A DNA stretch of 64,000 nt from assembly GCF_026213295.1 (NCBI RefSeq), contig NC_079426.1:25938402-26002401 (forward strand). The letters are read 5' to 3'. The translations under genes were made by a program, and so were the position numbers. How positions within the stretch are numbered: the first letter of the stretch is position 1; the number at the start of each line of letters is the position of its first letter. Below, one piece after another: positions 52,740 to 63,102 of this stretch. Under the pieces are notes generated by a model. The model saw only the letters and a program-made list of their open reading frames with translations. It had not been told where the DNA came from and made no database searches. Source of the DNA: Gadus chalcogrammus (Eukaryota; Chordata; Actinopteri; Gadiformes; Gadidae).

Positions 52740-53626
52740 ATGAGCTCAGCCCTCCCCCCGCACAGAGCGCGCATTTACCAAAGTGATGCACAAACAAACA
52801 TGGCAGCGAGTTGGGAAGATTATGTTCCTAAGAAAGGCACGGTGTCATCCGTTATTTGGAATTGGTTTGCGTTCGCGAGGTCAGATTTAGAGCAGACAAC
52901 ACCCCGCTGCAAAGTCTGTTCGAAGTCTGTTCGAAGTCTGTTGCTAGCAAAGGCAGCAGTACGACGAATTTACTGCAGCACCTCAGGCAAAAACATCCCG
53001 CCGAATGGGAGAAATGTTGCGCGCAGCGGAACGCACAGCTACTAAAATACAGACCACCGTCACACAAACCTTTGGCAACTGCATCCCATATGAAAAGAAT
53101 TCGGCCCGCTGGAAAGCCATAACTGATGCGATCGCTATGTATATAGCAAAATATATGGTCCCAATGTATACGGTGGAAAAGCCAGGTTTCATAAATATGC
53201 AAAAAGTTTTGGACCCCAAGTATGTGCTACCAGGCCGAAATTTTTTCTCTGACGTTGCCTTGCCCCAACTATATAATAGCACGAGACAACGGATCGCAAA
53301 GGAGTTGGAAGAGGTGTCCTTTTATTCTGCCACCACAGATTTATGGTCAAGTCGGACGATGCAACCATACATGAGTCTTACTGTGCACTTTATCACTAAC
53401 GATTGGACTCTGCGAAGCATCTGCCTTCAAACGGCATACTTTCCAGAGGACCACACAGGTGAAATAATAGCCCAGGGGCTAAGAGATGCCCTAAATTCAT
53501 GGAACCTTGCCGAAGACCGACTAATTTGCATGACAACTGATAGCGGCAGCAACATGATCAAAGCTCTGAAGGACAATGCGTGGCCCAACCTCCAGTGCTT
53601 TGGACACAGATTGCACAATGCTATCG
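52740..53626 (+). pseudogene. hAT transposase, exon 1 (BED finger and core N-part)
   Basis: Starts MAASWEDYVPKKGTVSSVIW (or at ATG 52740) and enters a BED finger (RCKVCSKSV). An extra 11 bp, TGTTCGAAGTC, repeated near 52918-52940, shifts the frame; the finger continues one frame over as SSTTNLLQHLRQKHPAEW. A second shift near 53010-53040 leads to PYEKNSARWKAITDAIAMY, VEKPGFINMQKVLDPKY and SATTDLWSSRTMQPYMSL with the hAT catalytic Asp context (TTDLWS), then TTDSGSNMIKAL and FGHRLHNAI. A donor G|GTAAGT at 53626/53627 follows. Confidence 0.82.
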
Positions 53627-53944
53627 GTAAGTCTAAATAATGGCTATGAATCAAGTGATATTTTTTCCATTCTCAAGACAATAAATGCATCCTGTAATTA
53701 GTACATTATATCAGGCCAATATTTTTACAAAAAGTGTATTGAAATATTGCAATTCCCTCGGGATCTATCTATCTATCTAAAATACGGCTATGAATCAAGT
53801 GATATTTTTTTCTATTCTCAAGACAATTAATGCATCATAATGTAATTAATACATTATATCAAGCCAATATTTTGACCAAATGTGTATTTAAATCTTGAAG
53901 TTCGCTCTGTATGTATCTATCTATTTATCTAATAGTGTTATACA

Positions 53945-54024
<80 letters not shown>

Positions 54025-54143
54025 GTGTGTGTGCCCTTTGTGCATGTACATTCATATTTTGCAGTAATTGTAGCATGACAACAAGTTTGTGAATGTAGTG
54101 TTAACACTAAAATGTATTTGATTTATGTATTCATTTACTACAG
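53627..54143 (+). other. Intron of the hAT transposase gene
   Basis: GTAAGT...CTACAG; joining the exons restores the Glu codon (HNAI-E-NGVKD). It contains an imperfect ~148-bp tandem duplication (53639-53780 and 53783-53930), ATCT repeats and a (GT)n run. Confidence 0.85.
53949..54030 (+). repeat. (GT)n microsatellite in the intron
   Basis: About 40 GT units with one interruption near 54019. Confidence 0.9.
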
Positions 54144-55134
54144 AGAATGGTGTGAAGGACCCACGGATAGTTCGTGCTATCGGGGTATGCAGAAAGGCTG
54201 TCTCTGCCTTTTCTTACAGCTGGAAAAAAAGAAGAGACATGACTGAAGTACAGGCAGAGCTTTGTCTACCCACTCATCAGCTGATAACGGAGTCCCCGAC
54301 CAGATGGGGTTCACGCCAAAGGATGATAGAGAGATTTCTCGAACAAGAGAAGGCTCTAGTCCGTGTCCTGGGTTCGGACAAGAAAAGTCGCCATCTTGTG
54401 CCCACTTGGCAAGATCTGGATGTGTTGGAGTCAACAAATAAAGCAGTAAAATCCCTCCAAGAATTCACTGATGCACTCTCCGGGGAGTCTTATGTCAGTG
54501 TTTCCTACATTAAACCAGTGCTCCATCTGTTCAAAACCAGTCTCCTACAGCCAGAGGAGGAAGACACAGAGCTCACGAAAACAATAAAAGGAAATATCAT
54601 GCAGTACCTTGACGAAAAATACAGCGACCCTGTAAAAGATGAAATCTTGGACATGTGCTCACTGGTTGACCCAAGGTTCCGTACAACCTACATTGACCCA
54701 GACAATGTGGAACAGGTCAAAAACAGAGCTCTTGCTGAGCTGATGTCTCCTGCCAACAACAGTACACCACAGCAGCCTTGCACAGCTGTACAGGTGCGCC
54801 AAGAAGATGCACAGCCTCCACCAAAGGAGAAGATGACTTCTTCAAAAAGAATGCAGTGTCATCTCCCAACCAGTCAGAGGAAGAAAAGATAGAGACTGAG
54901 CTGAAATCCTACTTATTGACCCCTGACGTAGACCCAGACACCAATCCTCTTGAGTGGTGGAAGCGCCACCAACCGAATTTTCCTAGACTAAGTGTCCTGG
55001 CAAAAAAATACCTCTCAATCCCAGCAACAAGTGCGCCCTCAGAGAGGGTTTTCAGTGTCGGGGGGGCCATTGTTACATGCCACCGGGCATGTCTAAAGCC
55101 AGAGGTCGTAGACAGGGTCAGAAAATCGATTTAA
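54144..55134 (+). pseudogene. hAT transposase, exon 2 (core end and dimerisation domain)
   Basis: NGVKDPRIVRAIGVCRKAV, ESPTRWGSRQRMIERFL (conserved TRWGS), CSLVDPRFRTTYIDPDN, then a frameshift near 54800-54860 into STKGEDDFFKKNAVSS. The hAT C-terminal dimerisation region follows: DTNPLEWWKRHQPNFPRLSV, LAKKYLSIPATSAPSERVFS and VGGAIVTCHRACLKPEVV. It stops at 55134 in terminal-repeat DNA. With the exon-1 lesions it is inactive. Confidence 0.88.
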
Positions 55135-55419
55135 ATCGGAAATCTGATTTTTGGTGAAGAAATCAAGGATTTTTTTTTTAGGCCATATCGCCCAGCCCTA
55201 ACCTGTACCACGAAGCTCGATTAGAGGGTTAGCGAGGTATTTTGAGCTGAAAGCCTGGGTTAGCTGTACCACGAAAGTCAATCTCTTTAAGCGTCGCTGT
55301 ATCACCATGGTGACTTATGCTCGCAACCAAACCTGGTCGGGAGCAGCTTTTCAGCTTAGTCTAGCCGGAGATCAGCTACTTAAATCGGCGTGCGCAGCAT
55401 CCTAGCCCCTCCTCCGACA

Positions 55420-55602
55420 ATGGCGTCACCATTTTTGGGTGTTACCGTGGACCTCGCGCACGTATCGTACAGGCGTCTCTCCGGAGACAGGGTTTTTCGG
55501 GACAGAACTGATCCCTTGGCATTTTCTGACCAAATTATTTATGAGAGATACAGATTCTCATCAGAGGGTATTCGTTATCTGATCGACCTTGTTGGACCTG
55601 TG
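55420..55602 (+). pseudogene. Harbinger transposase, N-terminal part
   Basis: From ATG 55420: MASPFLGVTVDLAHVSYRR, VFRDRTDPLAFSDQIIYERY and SSEGIRYLIDLVGP, then abrupt junction with the Gmr1-like LTR. A segment of roughly 85-100 residues (the helix-turn-helix and region before the first catalytic Asp) is missing here and after the insertion. Confidence 0.8.
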
Positions 55603-55796
55603 GCAACCCGGTGCTCGGTGGGGCGGGTTCCAGGTACAAATGAGTCGATTAGTCAGGGTTCTAGCCGTGCTTGGCATTTATTCACAGGAAAACCGGGGTA
55701 TACAGGGTCCATTAACAAGAACGACTTAGGGTCTCCGTGAGCCTCTAATGGGTCGTCGTCTCGTGGGCTTCCTCGCTCTCCATGGTTCCCGGTCCC
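55603..55796 (-). repeat. 3' LTR of the minus-strand Gmr1-like element
   Basis: TGTGGCAACCCGGTGCTCGG to GGTTCCCGGTCCC on the + strand, matching 60135-60326 with few differences. On the minus strand it contains AATAAA (GTGAATAAATGCC). Confidence 0.8.
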
Positions 55797-56445
55797 TTCT
55801 GCCTGTCCTCATGGCCCTTTTAACATGGCTCCGGTCCCATCCAGCAGGTGTCCCCCAATCACGCTGATTAGGGAGAGAGAAGTGGTGCTCTCTGTCGCCG
55901 GTCGGTGGGTGGCGGCAGTATATGCCGTCCACCACCTCCCCTCGGACCCGCCCGGGCCGAGGTTCATGGGGCGGGATGCCACACTCCTCCACTGCTTGCT
56001 CTGGCCTCTGGTCGCCGGGGAACCCGCCCAGGCAGTTGTCCCGTCGGGAAAGGGCGTCGGCGTTGGCGTGTTCCCTGCCCGGTCTGTGGTCCACCCTAAA
56101 ACCGAAGTCCTGGAGGGCCAGGAACCACCGCGTCACCCGGGCGTTGGTGTCCTTGGCGCCGGCCATCCAGGTCAGAGGCGCGTGGTCGGTGACCAAGGTG
56201 AACTCCCTACCTAGGAGATAATAACGCAACTTATCAAGGGTCCACTTTATGGCCAGGGCCTCTTTCTCTAGGGTCGAATAGTTCTTCTCGTTAGGCAGAA
56301 GCTTCCGCCTGACGTATGTGATTGGGTGCTCGTCTCCTGCCCGGACTTGGGAGAGGACGCCCCCCAGCCCCACCTCCGAAGCGTCTATATGCACAATAAG
56401 GGGGGAAGCAAAAAATCTGGGGTTATGAGCACCGGCTCGGAGCAT
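55797..56445 (-). pseudogene. Gmr1-like RNase H
   Basis: PLIVHIDASEVGLGGVLSQV (Asp), NYSTLEKEALAIKWTLDKLR (Glu) and REFTLVTDHAPLTWMAG (Asp), then HANADALSRRD. It degrades the RNA strand of the hybrid. The frame differs from that of RT, to which it would normally be joined. The C-terminal ~80 residues read through toward the LTR without known motif. Confidence 0.85.
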
Positions 56446-57250
56446 AGGGCCTCCCGGAGCGTCACGAAGGCCTGGTCGGCTGCCTCGGACCAGGCAATCC
56501 GATCGGGCAGGGCCTTCCGGGTCAGGTCATTCAGCGGGCTTGCCAGTGTGGCAAAACCCGGGATAAACCGCTGGTAATAACCGACCAAACCCAGAAACGA
56601 CTTCACCTGCTTCTTGGTGCGAGGTTGGGGCCAGTCCCGGATGGCGGCCACCTTGCTCTCCTGCGGTCGGACAGTTCCCCGTCCCACCTGGTACCCCAGG
56701 TACGCCGTCTCCTCCTTCCCGAGGTGGCACTTGGCCGGGTTGGCCGTGAGGCCCGCCTTCCTCAGCTCCCCCAGCACCGCCCTCAGCTGGCGGAGGTGGA
56801 CATCCCAGCTGGGGCTGAAGATGATGATGTCGTCGATGTATGCCGCGGCGTAGGCCTGGTGGGGCCTCAGGAGCTGGTCCATCATGCGCTGGAACGTAGC
56901 CGGTGCCCCATGGACTCCAAAGGGGAGGACGGTGTACTGGTACAACCCCCCTGGAGTTGAGAACGCCGTTTTCTCCCGGGAAGCCCGGGTCAGCGGTACC
57001 TGCCAATACCCCTTGGTCAGGTCCAAGGTCGTGAGGTAGCGGGCCGGTCCCAGGCGTTGGATGAGCTCGTCGACTCGGGGCATCGGGTAAGCGTCAAACT
57101 CGCCACGTTTAGCTTCCTAAAGTCATTGCAAAACCGAAAAGACCCATCCGGCTTCGGCACGAGGACCACCGGGCTGGACCAGGCACTGCGCGACTCCTCG
57201 ATGACCCGGAGCTGTAACATCCGGCGTACCTCGGCCTGGATGGCCTCCCT
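56385..57250 (-). pseudogene. Gmr1-like reverse transcriptase
   Basis: VHPYRIPEARREAIQAEV, SRSAWSSPVVLVPKPDGSF and RFCNDFRKLN in one frame; after a one- or two-base loss near 57090 the next frame reads RYLTTLDLTKGYWQVPL (Asp), YTVLPFGVHGAPATFQRM and AAAYIDDIIIFSPSW (YIDD, 56829-56840), then the thumb SFLGLVGYYQRFIPGFATL. Confidence 0.88.
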
Positions 57251-58561
57251 CCGGGCCTCCGGGATTCTGTAGGGGTGTACTTTCACCTTCACTCCCGGCG
57301 CCGTCCGGATATCGTGTTGCGCGATCGTGGTCCTCCCGGGCACCTCCGAGAATACGTCCTGGTGCTGCATGATGATGGTGGCGAGATCCTGCTTCTGGGC
57401 CGGGCTGAGGTCCTCTCCAACCGGAACCACTGGGATCTCGCGGCGGGCCGACAACGCCAGGGGAGCCGGGTTCGGGGGTTCTCCTCCTCCTCTCCACTGT
57501 TTCAGGATATTAATATGGTACAACTGGGTCGGCTTCCGCCTCCCGGGTTGTCTAACCCGGTAGATGACCTCACCCACCCGTTCTACCACCTCGTAGGGCC
57601 CCTGCCATTTGGCGAGGAATTTACACTCCGCCGTGGGCACCAGGACCAGGACCAAGTCGCCGGTTTGGAAGGTCCGCAGCTGGGCTCCCCGGTTGTAAAC
57701 CCTCGCTTGGGCCTGCTGGGCTTGTCGGAGGTGTCCCCGGACGATAACCCGGGCCATGCGGTCCCTCACCTGTTCGACGTGGTCCAGAGTAGTGCGATGG
57801 GGGGACGGCTGGCTCTCCCATGCCTCCTTGGCCAGGTCGAGGAGGCCGCGGGGCCTTCGTCCGTACACAGGTCGAACGGCGAGAACCCGGTGGACGCCTG
57901 TGGCACCTCCCGGACGGCAAACAGGACATGCGGCAACAGCTGGTCCCAATTTTTCCCGTCTGCGTCCATGGCCTTCTTTAGCATTTGCTTGAGCGTTTTA
58001 TTAAAACCCACAATTTTTAATAAAGTCGACGGCAGGGAGTCGATGGTCGGTTATTACCAGCGGTTTATCCCGGGTTTTCCCACGCTGGCAAGCCCGCTGA
58101 ATGTCCAAAGCTATCCGCTCAAACGGGGTCTCGATGATCGGCATGGGGATGAGGGGGTTGCGGACAGAAGTTCTCGGCGCTACCCTCTGGCACTCGGGAC
58201 ATCCCTGACAGTACCGCTCTACATCCTTCTTCACCCCTGGCCAATAGAACCTCGCTAGGACCCGGTCTCGGGTCTTGTCCATGCCCAGATGGGCTCCCAG
58301 GAGGTGGGTGTGGGCCATAAACAGAATCTTGCTCACGTATGCTCTAGGGACTACAAGCTGTTCCGTGACTCCCCCCTCTCCTTCCACTACCCTGTATAGT
58401 AGCCCCTCCCTAGTGCTAAAATGTGGGTGCGGTAGGTGACTCACCGAGTCTCGAGTCTGTCCGTCGTGGGCCAACACATGGCTCCAGGCGTGTTTCAGGG
58501 CCTCGTCTTGGAGCTGGGCGCTGGCGATCTGGCCTGGACGGTCCGAGCTCCCCCCCCTCAC
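57251..58561 (-). pseudogene. Gmr1-like integrase, internally deleted
   Basis: HHCC finger: HTHLLGAHLGMDKTRDR and YCQGCPECQRVAP. The core starts ETPFERIALDI, where the first Asp lies, then jumps to unrelated QRACQRGKTRD, so the second Asp is missing. It resumes at about 58010 with MGFNKTLKQMLRKAMDADG and VLFAVREVPQASTGFSPFDL. The C-terminal region (QTGDLVLVLVPTAECKFL, WQGPYEVVERVGEVIYRV) precedes RT. Frames change near 57950. Confidence 0.82.
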
Positions 58562-60066
58562 GGGGAAGAAGTCAGAGAACTCGTCAGAGGGGAGCTCTCC
58601 GGCTCCCTCGGTGCGCCATGTGGCTCAGACGCAGTGAGGGTGTCCGGGGTGTCGTGGTGGGGGCCCGTTGAGCCGGTCCTGGCGGTCCCTCCTCTCCCTG
58701 AGGAGATCGGGGATCCCGGTGGTGAGGGACCGTTCCCGTCGGATCCCTGGTCCTCTGCCGTCGACTCCCTGGGAGATGCTGGGATCCGCGCGGCCCCGCA
58801 GGCTTGCCGAGCTCCCCTCCCCCCTCGGCGGGGAGGCTCTCTCCTTCCCCGGCCTTCCCGCTCCGGGTCCCACAGCCGGTGGAATATTGGGCAATCTCTG
58901 CCAATCAGGAGCGGTACCGGGAGGTGCGGTACGATCCCCGCCCGCGCCGTGAACACGCCATGCGGCGTCCGGACGACCACATGGCAGGTCTTGTAGATCC
59001 GTGTGTCCCCGTGCACGCAGGCCACCTCCAGGGGCCCCCCCTCCTTTCCACCTGCCAGGTCGGGGCGGAGAAGGGTGACTACGCTGCCGGTGTCTAGTAG
59101 GGCCTGTGTGTCCTTATTCATGACCCGCGCGGGGATGGTGGGGCTCCCGGTCGTCCCCCGTGTCCAGCAGGTCGCCAGCAGGCAGGGCCGGCTCGTCCCC
59201 TCGCCTGCGTACGCCGACGGCATCGACACATCCCGGTCTCCTGGGCAATAGCGGGCTATGTGGCCGGCCTGGCCACACTCATAACACCGCCTCCCCTCGC
59301 GGCTCCCGCGGGTGCCGCGAGGGGAGGGTGGTGGAGCCGGGGCCCCGGTCGTGGGTCCCCGTCGGTCTCGGCGGGTTTCGGACGGCCGCGGACTGGTCCC
59401 GGTGCCGGCGCTTAGCTGCTGGGCCACCTGCCAGTTCTCCAGCTGCTTCACGAGGTCATCCACTGTGTCGGGATGCTGGTGGGCCAGTACTCTCCGGGCG
59501 CACAGCGGTAGCTGCCGGATGGTGTTGTCGATCAGGACCCGGTCGATAGGACTGGGCCCCTCCCCTGTCGCCAGCCACCTTTTCGCCAGGCTTGCGTGCT
59601 GAGCGATCTGCGTTCGGACTGCCCCCCGGACGTCAAATCGCCTGTCGTGGAAGCGCTGGGCGCGGGCCGCGAAGTTGTGGCCATAGTAGGCCAGGATCGC
59701 CTGCTTGAGGGCGGGGTACTGTCGGGCCGTCTCGGCTGGTAGGTCTTGGCTCGCCTGTTGTGCAGGTCCGGTGAGGAACGGTGCCACGATGTGGGCCCAC
59801 TGATCCTCCGGCCAACTTTCCCTCTGGGTGGTCCGCTCAAACGTCTCCAGGTACGCCTCCACGTCGTCATCCGGGCCGAGCTTGGTGAGCCGGCTGGTCG
59901 GGGCGGTGGTTGGAGCTTCGCGGATGGTGTGCTGAGTGAGCCGTAGTACGGCCTCGCCGAGCAGGGCAAGGCTCTCCGTGGTCTCCCGCTGCAGGGCAGC
60001 GGCTTGCACCAGCGCTTGCTGGTGTCGCAGGTTGGCGGCGGCTGGGGTTCCGTCCGGGGTCTGCAT
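58558..60066 (-). CDS. Gmr1-like gag-protease
   Basis: An intact 502-residue frame. Gag: SRLTKLGPDDDVEAYLETFE, WPEDQWAHIVAPFLTGPAQQ and a SCAN-like region to about residue 210; CCHC knuckle CYECGQAGHIARYC near residue 270; protease with TQALLDTGSVVTLL (catalytic DTGS) and VPLLIGRDCPIF. The tail after about residue 400 is Gly/Arg/Pro-rich. It would assemble particles and cleave the polyprotein. The ATG was chosen as the first in frame; it lies about 70 bp inside the LTR. Confidence 0.85.
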   Translation of the reverse strand: MQTPDGTPAAANLRHQQALVQAAALQRETTESLALLGEAVLRLTQHTIREAPTTAPTSRLTKLGPDDDVEAYLETFERTTQRESWPEDQWAHIVAPFLTGPAQQASQDLPAETARQYPALKQAILAYYGHNFAARAQRFHDRRFDVRGAVRTQIAQHASLAKRWLATGEGPSPIDRVLIDNTIRQLPLCARRVLAHQHPDTVDDLVKQLENWQVAQQLSAGTGTSPRPSETRRDRRGPTTGAPAPPPSPRGTRGSREGRRCYECGQAGHIARYCPGDRDVSMPSAYAGEGTSRPCLLATCWTRGTTGSPTIPARVMNKDTQALLDTGSVVTLLRPDLAGGKEGGPLEVACVHGDTRIYKTCHVVVRTPHGVFTARAGIVPHLPVPLLIGRDCPIFHRLWDPEREGRGRREPPRRGGRGARQACGAARIPASPRESTAEDQGSDGNGPSPPGSPISSGRGGTARTGSTGPHHDTPDTLTASEPHGAPREPESSPLTSSLTSSP

Positions 60067-60134
60067 GCTGGTTCGGTGGGTCGTCTACCGTGGGGTTGTA
60101 GTCGGTTCTTTGACTGCCTGCATTCTCCACCATA

Positions 60135-60326
60135 TGTGGTAACCCGGTGCTCGGTGGGGCGGGTTCCAGGTACAAATGAGTCGATTAGTCAGGGTTCTAG
60201 CCGTGCTTGGCATTTATTCACAGGAAAACCGGGGTATACAGGGTCCATTAAGAAGAACGACTTAGGGTCTCCGTGAGCCTCTAATGGGTCGTCGTCTCGC
60301 GGGCTTCCTCGCTCTCCGTGGTTCCC
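60135..60326 (-). repeat. 5' LTR of the minus-strand Gmr1-like element
   Basis: Near-identical to 55603-55796. The minus-strand DNA just inside reads TGGTGGAGAATGCAGGC two bases after the LTR, a candidate primer binding site whose tRNA I cannot assign. Confidence 0.8.
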
Positions 60327-60327
60327 G

Positions 60328-61080
60328 GTCCCTTGGAGCAATTGACTGCACCCATGTCCCCATCACTGGACCTTTAGGGGAACATGAGGCTGACTTTGTA
60401 AACAGAAAGTCAACCCATAGCATCAATGTGCAGGCAAAGTAGGCCTATTATCTGGGCTATAGGCCTGTCATATGGGAAGTGAAATTGCATGCAGGTAGCC
60501 TACTAAAACTGTTATATGCTTCATAATGGCCCAACTATTGTAACAGAAATGCCGTTTTCAGATGACTTGTGACCATCAAGTCATGGTTACCAGTGTGGAT
60601 GCGAAATGGCCTGGCTCGGTCCAAGTCTTTGCCGACTGTTTCAGCAAAGTGTGGCGCAATACACAAGATCACTATAAGGCACTGGTCACATTTTTCTTTC
60701 TGATAGGCCGTTATGATGGAATTCTTGTTGGGGACAGAGGGTATGCCTGCATGCCGTTCTTAATGACACCATACGGCGACCCACAGAGTGAATCGGAGGC
60801 ATGGTTCAACAGGGCCTTAAACACATGCCGGGTGAGGATCGAGATGACCTTTGGAGTTATCAAGGCCCGCTGGAACTGCCTCCGTGGTTTGAGGGTCAAG
60901 CCGGAGAGGGGAAGCCAAATTATTACGGCATGTGTGGTGCTCCACAATATAGCAACAATTCGCAAAGAGAGAGCCCCACATGTGCCATTGGTGGCAGATG
61001 ATGTGGTGGACCCCATCACGGTGGATCATCCCACAGGAACGGCGGTCAGACGGGCCATCGCTAACCAGTTTTTTGGTTAG
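60328..61080 (+). pseudogene. Harbinger transposase, catalytic part
   Basis: Exon 60328-60433: GAIDCTHVPITGPLGEHEAD (first catalytic Asp) to HSINVQ, then a GC-AG intron. Exon 60562-61080: MTCDHQVMVTSVDAKWPGSV, GILVGDRGYACMPFLMTPY (second Asp), VRIEMTFGVIKARWNCLRGL (Glu) and IITACVVLHNIATIRKERA. Residues between PGSV and GRYDG are abnormal, probably a retained or rearranged stretch. The missing N-terminal third makes it non-functional. Confidence 0.88.
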
Positions 61081-61510
61081 TTTTTTTTGTTTCATTTAGT
61101 TTCCCTCTTGGAAGGATGCGATTGTTTATTTTCTTTTTTTAGGGCTGGGCAAGGCAACGCGTTAATTACGCGATTTATTTAACGGAATTATTCCAAATTG
61201 ACGCACGTTCTCTTTTGTAGCCTTTTTTTTCCATTTAGATTTTCCAAGGTCTTGCCCACAGAATGTCAACATATCAGAAATGATTTTAGTTTAGTTTCAC
61301 TTACTATACATTCAATTACACTTGCAGGGTCCTGCCTGTTTACAATTCCCTATCTGTGGTGTTCCGTAAATGTCATATTCAACCCACACACTGGGTGAAA
61401 CTCTCTAGATCACTTGGTCTATTTTTTGCTTATTAAGTAGGCTACACTTGGTATGAATGTTAATGTGTCATTCCATTCATTCCTGTCAGTCGAGCTTAAC
61501 CAAAGAAAAT
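61081..61510. other. Harbinger intergenic region
   Basis: GGGCTGGGCAAGGCAACGCG near 61143 looks like a hAT-type end; otherwise no feature between the two convergent Harbinger genes. Confidence 0.4.
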
Positions 61511-61519
61511 CAAAAAATA

Positions 61520-62950
61520 GCCTATCCTCTCGATGAGCTGGATCTCGATCATCCATTTTTTTTTCACCAAGACTTTTATATCGTTGTCCAGCTCCAAGTT
61601 GCGCTTGTAAAGCGCCCTTATAGTGTCTGTTCCAATCTAAAGGAATTATGGGTTAAAATCGTAATTCAGTTACCATGGTCAAAGCCTTGTGGCGCACCTT
61701 ACAAAAGGAATAACTTAAATAAAAACCTTGTCTGTCCCTCGAGAAGGCCTGGAGGAGGTTGAGGTGGAGGTGGATGGCTCATCCAATGCCATTTCCCTCT
61801 ATAGAATAAATGATCAAAAGGAAGAGTCATGTGAAACAGTTGCAGCACTGCTCGGTTGAGTTCCCCCATTGTGATGGCTCTTTAGAAAGTTCAAAGATGG
61901 CCCCACGTTCAACGTACATTAACCTTGGTTAGTCAAGTGCCGTGTTGTCCATTATCCCTTACATAACCGCTATGTCAGTGACTCAATTAGGCCGAGGCAT
62001 TTTTTAATCTACAAATTAATATTATAGCTGTGAGAATTGTTAAGAAAAATCACCTCCATAGTCGCCCTGGAGTCACAGGCCGACAGTGTCTCCTGCAAGA
62101 ATCAGGGAAACCTATTGTAAGACATTCTTTCAAAAAAATGTAACATTTAGAAGAATACCTGACACTGCTTTGATAGTTATATACCTCTGATTGGAGATTA
62201 ATTGTCGGCGGCACCTCCAAAATAATGTTTGTACCTTCAACTAAAAATGACACGATTAATTTACACTCAATCATTTCACATTTGATTAGCAAGACAATTA
62301 TTTATGTCCATTGCCAATACATGAATACATACTCATTACGAACGCCTTGGATGTCGAGGCAGTGGGGTCAGAGGACATCCCTCCATCCACTCCTACCATC
62401 ATCGGCCGACCTTTGTTGTTGGCGAGAGCCAGCTCCTCCGAGGTGGTGAAGGGCGTTGGAGCGGTCCCCCTCCCAGTCGTATTCATTTGTGTTTTCTTTT
62501 TATTTGCTAGAGGTAATCAACATGAGATTGAAGGTTGGAGCCTATGCCAATGAAAATCATAGGCTAGATTCACCTGAAATTATTAAAATGGATGCTTGCA
62601 AATTACCACATTTAATTATGTTTTTATATTTATTTTTGACTTGGCCCCATGTTCGTAGGCGCGTGCTGGCACCACATCTATGGGGGTAAAAGGCATGATG
62701 ATAGGCCTGCATGATATTTTTTAGACAATATGCAGAATCTTTTCACTTACGAATCAACACGGTGGGCTATTCTTTGCCAGCACGCAACCCTAGCCTTATT
62801 ATGGGCAACCGTGTTCCCCTTGGCTCTAATTTCTAGTTTAAATTCCCTGTATGAATTCATAATGATGCATTGCTCGTCTTGAGTGAAATACACTGCTCTC
62901 GCTCGATTAATTTTGCATATGAGAAACGCCCCTTTTATGTGAACGCGCAT
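61520..62950 (-). pseudogene. Harbinger Myb/SANT-like accessory protein, exons
   Basis: Minus strand: ARAVYFTQDEQCIIMNSYRE and VAHNKARVACWQRIAHRVDS at 62950-62747 is a Myb/SANT trihelix-type DNA-binding domain. TAPTPFTTSEELALANNKGR and PMMVGVDGGMSSD at about 62486-62300 is the typical middle segment. ALYKRNLELDNDIKVL near 61650-61530 looks like the C-terminal coiled coil. In PIF/Harbinger elements this partner binds the ends and imports the transposase. Exon joins were not resolved; damage is likely. Confidence 0.7.
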
Positions 62951-63102
62951 TGAACCTAAAGCGGAAAACCTGGTTCAACTAATTGAATCTAAAGTGAGCT
63001 TCGTGGTACCATTTAACTCTGATTGCGAGTTGCGGCTCTGTCGAACCAGGTTTTCTCAAGAAAGCCTGGGTATGTTCAGCGAGGTTCGTGGTATACCCCC
63101 CC

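Larger units (their letters stand above)
52612..55200 (+). mobile_element. hAT transposon with BED-finger transposase
   Basis: Terminal repeats TAGGGCTGGGCGATA on both sides and a perfect 8-bp duplication ACCTGTAC (52604-52611, 55201-55208). It encodes a ZBED-like transposase with one intron, which contains a tandem duplication and a (GT)n run. Confidence 0.9.
55603..60326 (-). mobile_element. Gmr1-like Ty3/gypsy element, minus orientation
   Basis: Short LTRs (~190 bp) enclose, in minus-strand order, gag, protease, integrase, RT and RNase H: the Gmr1 gene order. RT and RNase H keep their catalytic motifs, while integrase has an internal deletion and frameshifts separate domains. No target duplication is evident, and host Harbinger sequence is missing at the insertion. 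Confidence 0.85.
52604..63100 (+). mobile_element. PIF/Harbinger transposon with nested insertions
   Basis: Left end (after the hAT insertion) CCTGTACCACGAAGCTCG matches the separate fragment at 4510; the right end is related in inverse orientation (GTATACCACGAACCTCGC). It carries a split transposase (+) and a Myb/SANT-like protein gene (-), the usual two-gene set. It interrupts BEL/Pao pol. The hAT transposon (52612-55200) sits in its terminal repeat and the Gmr1-like element (55603-60326) in its transposase. Confidence 0.75.

Noticed and set aside
58584..60175. Numerous GC-rich frames on both strands in the gag region
   Set aside because: GC-rich coding DNA leaves other frames open by chance; only the minus frame at 58558-60066 shows gag and protease motifs.
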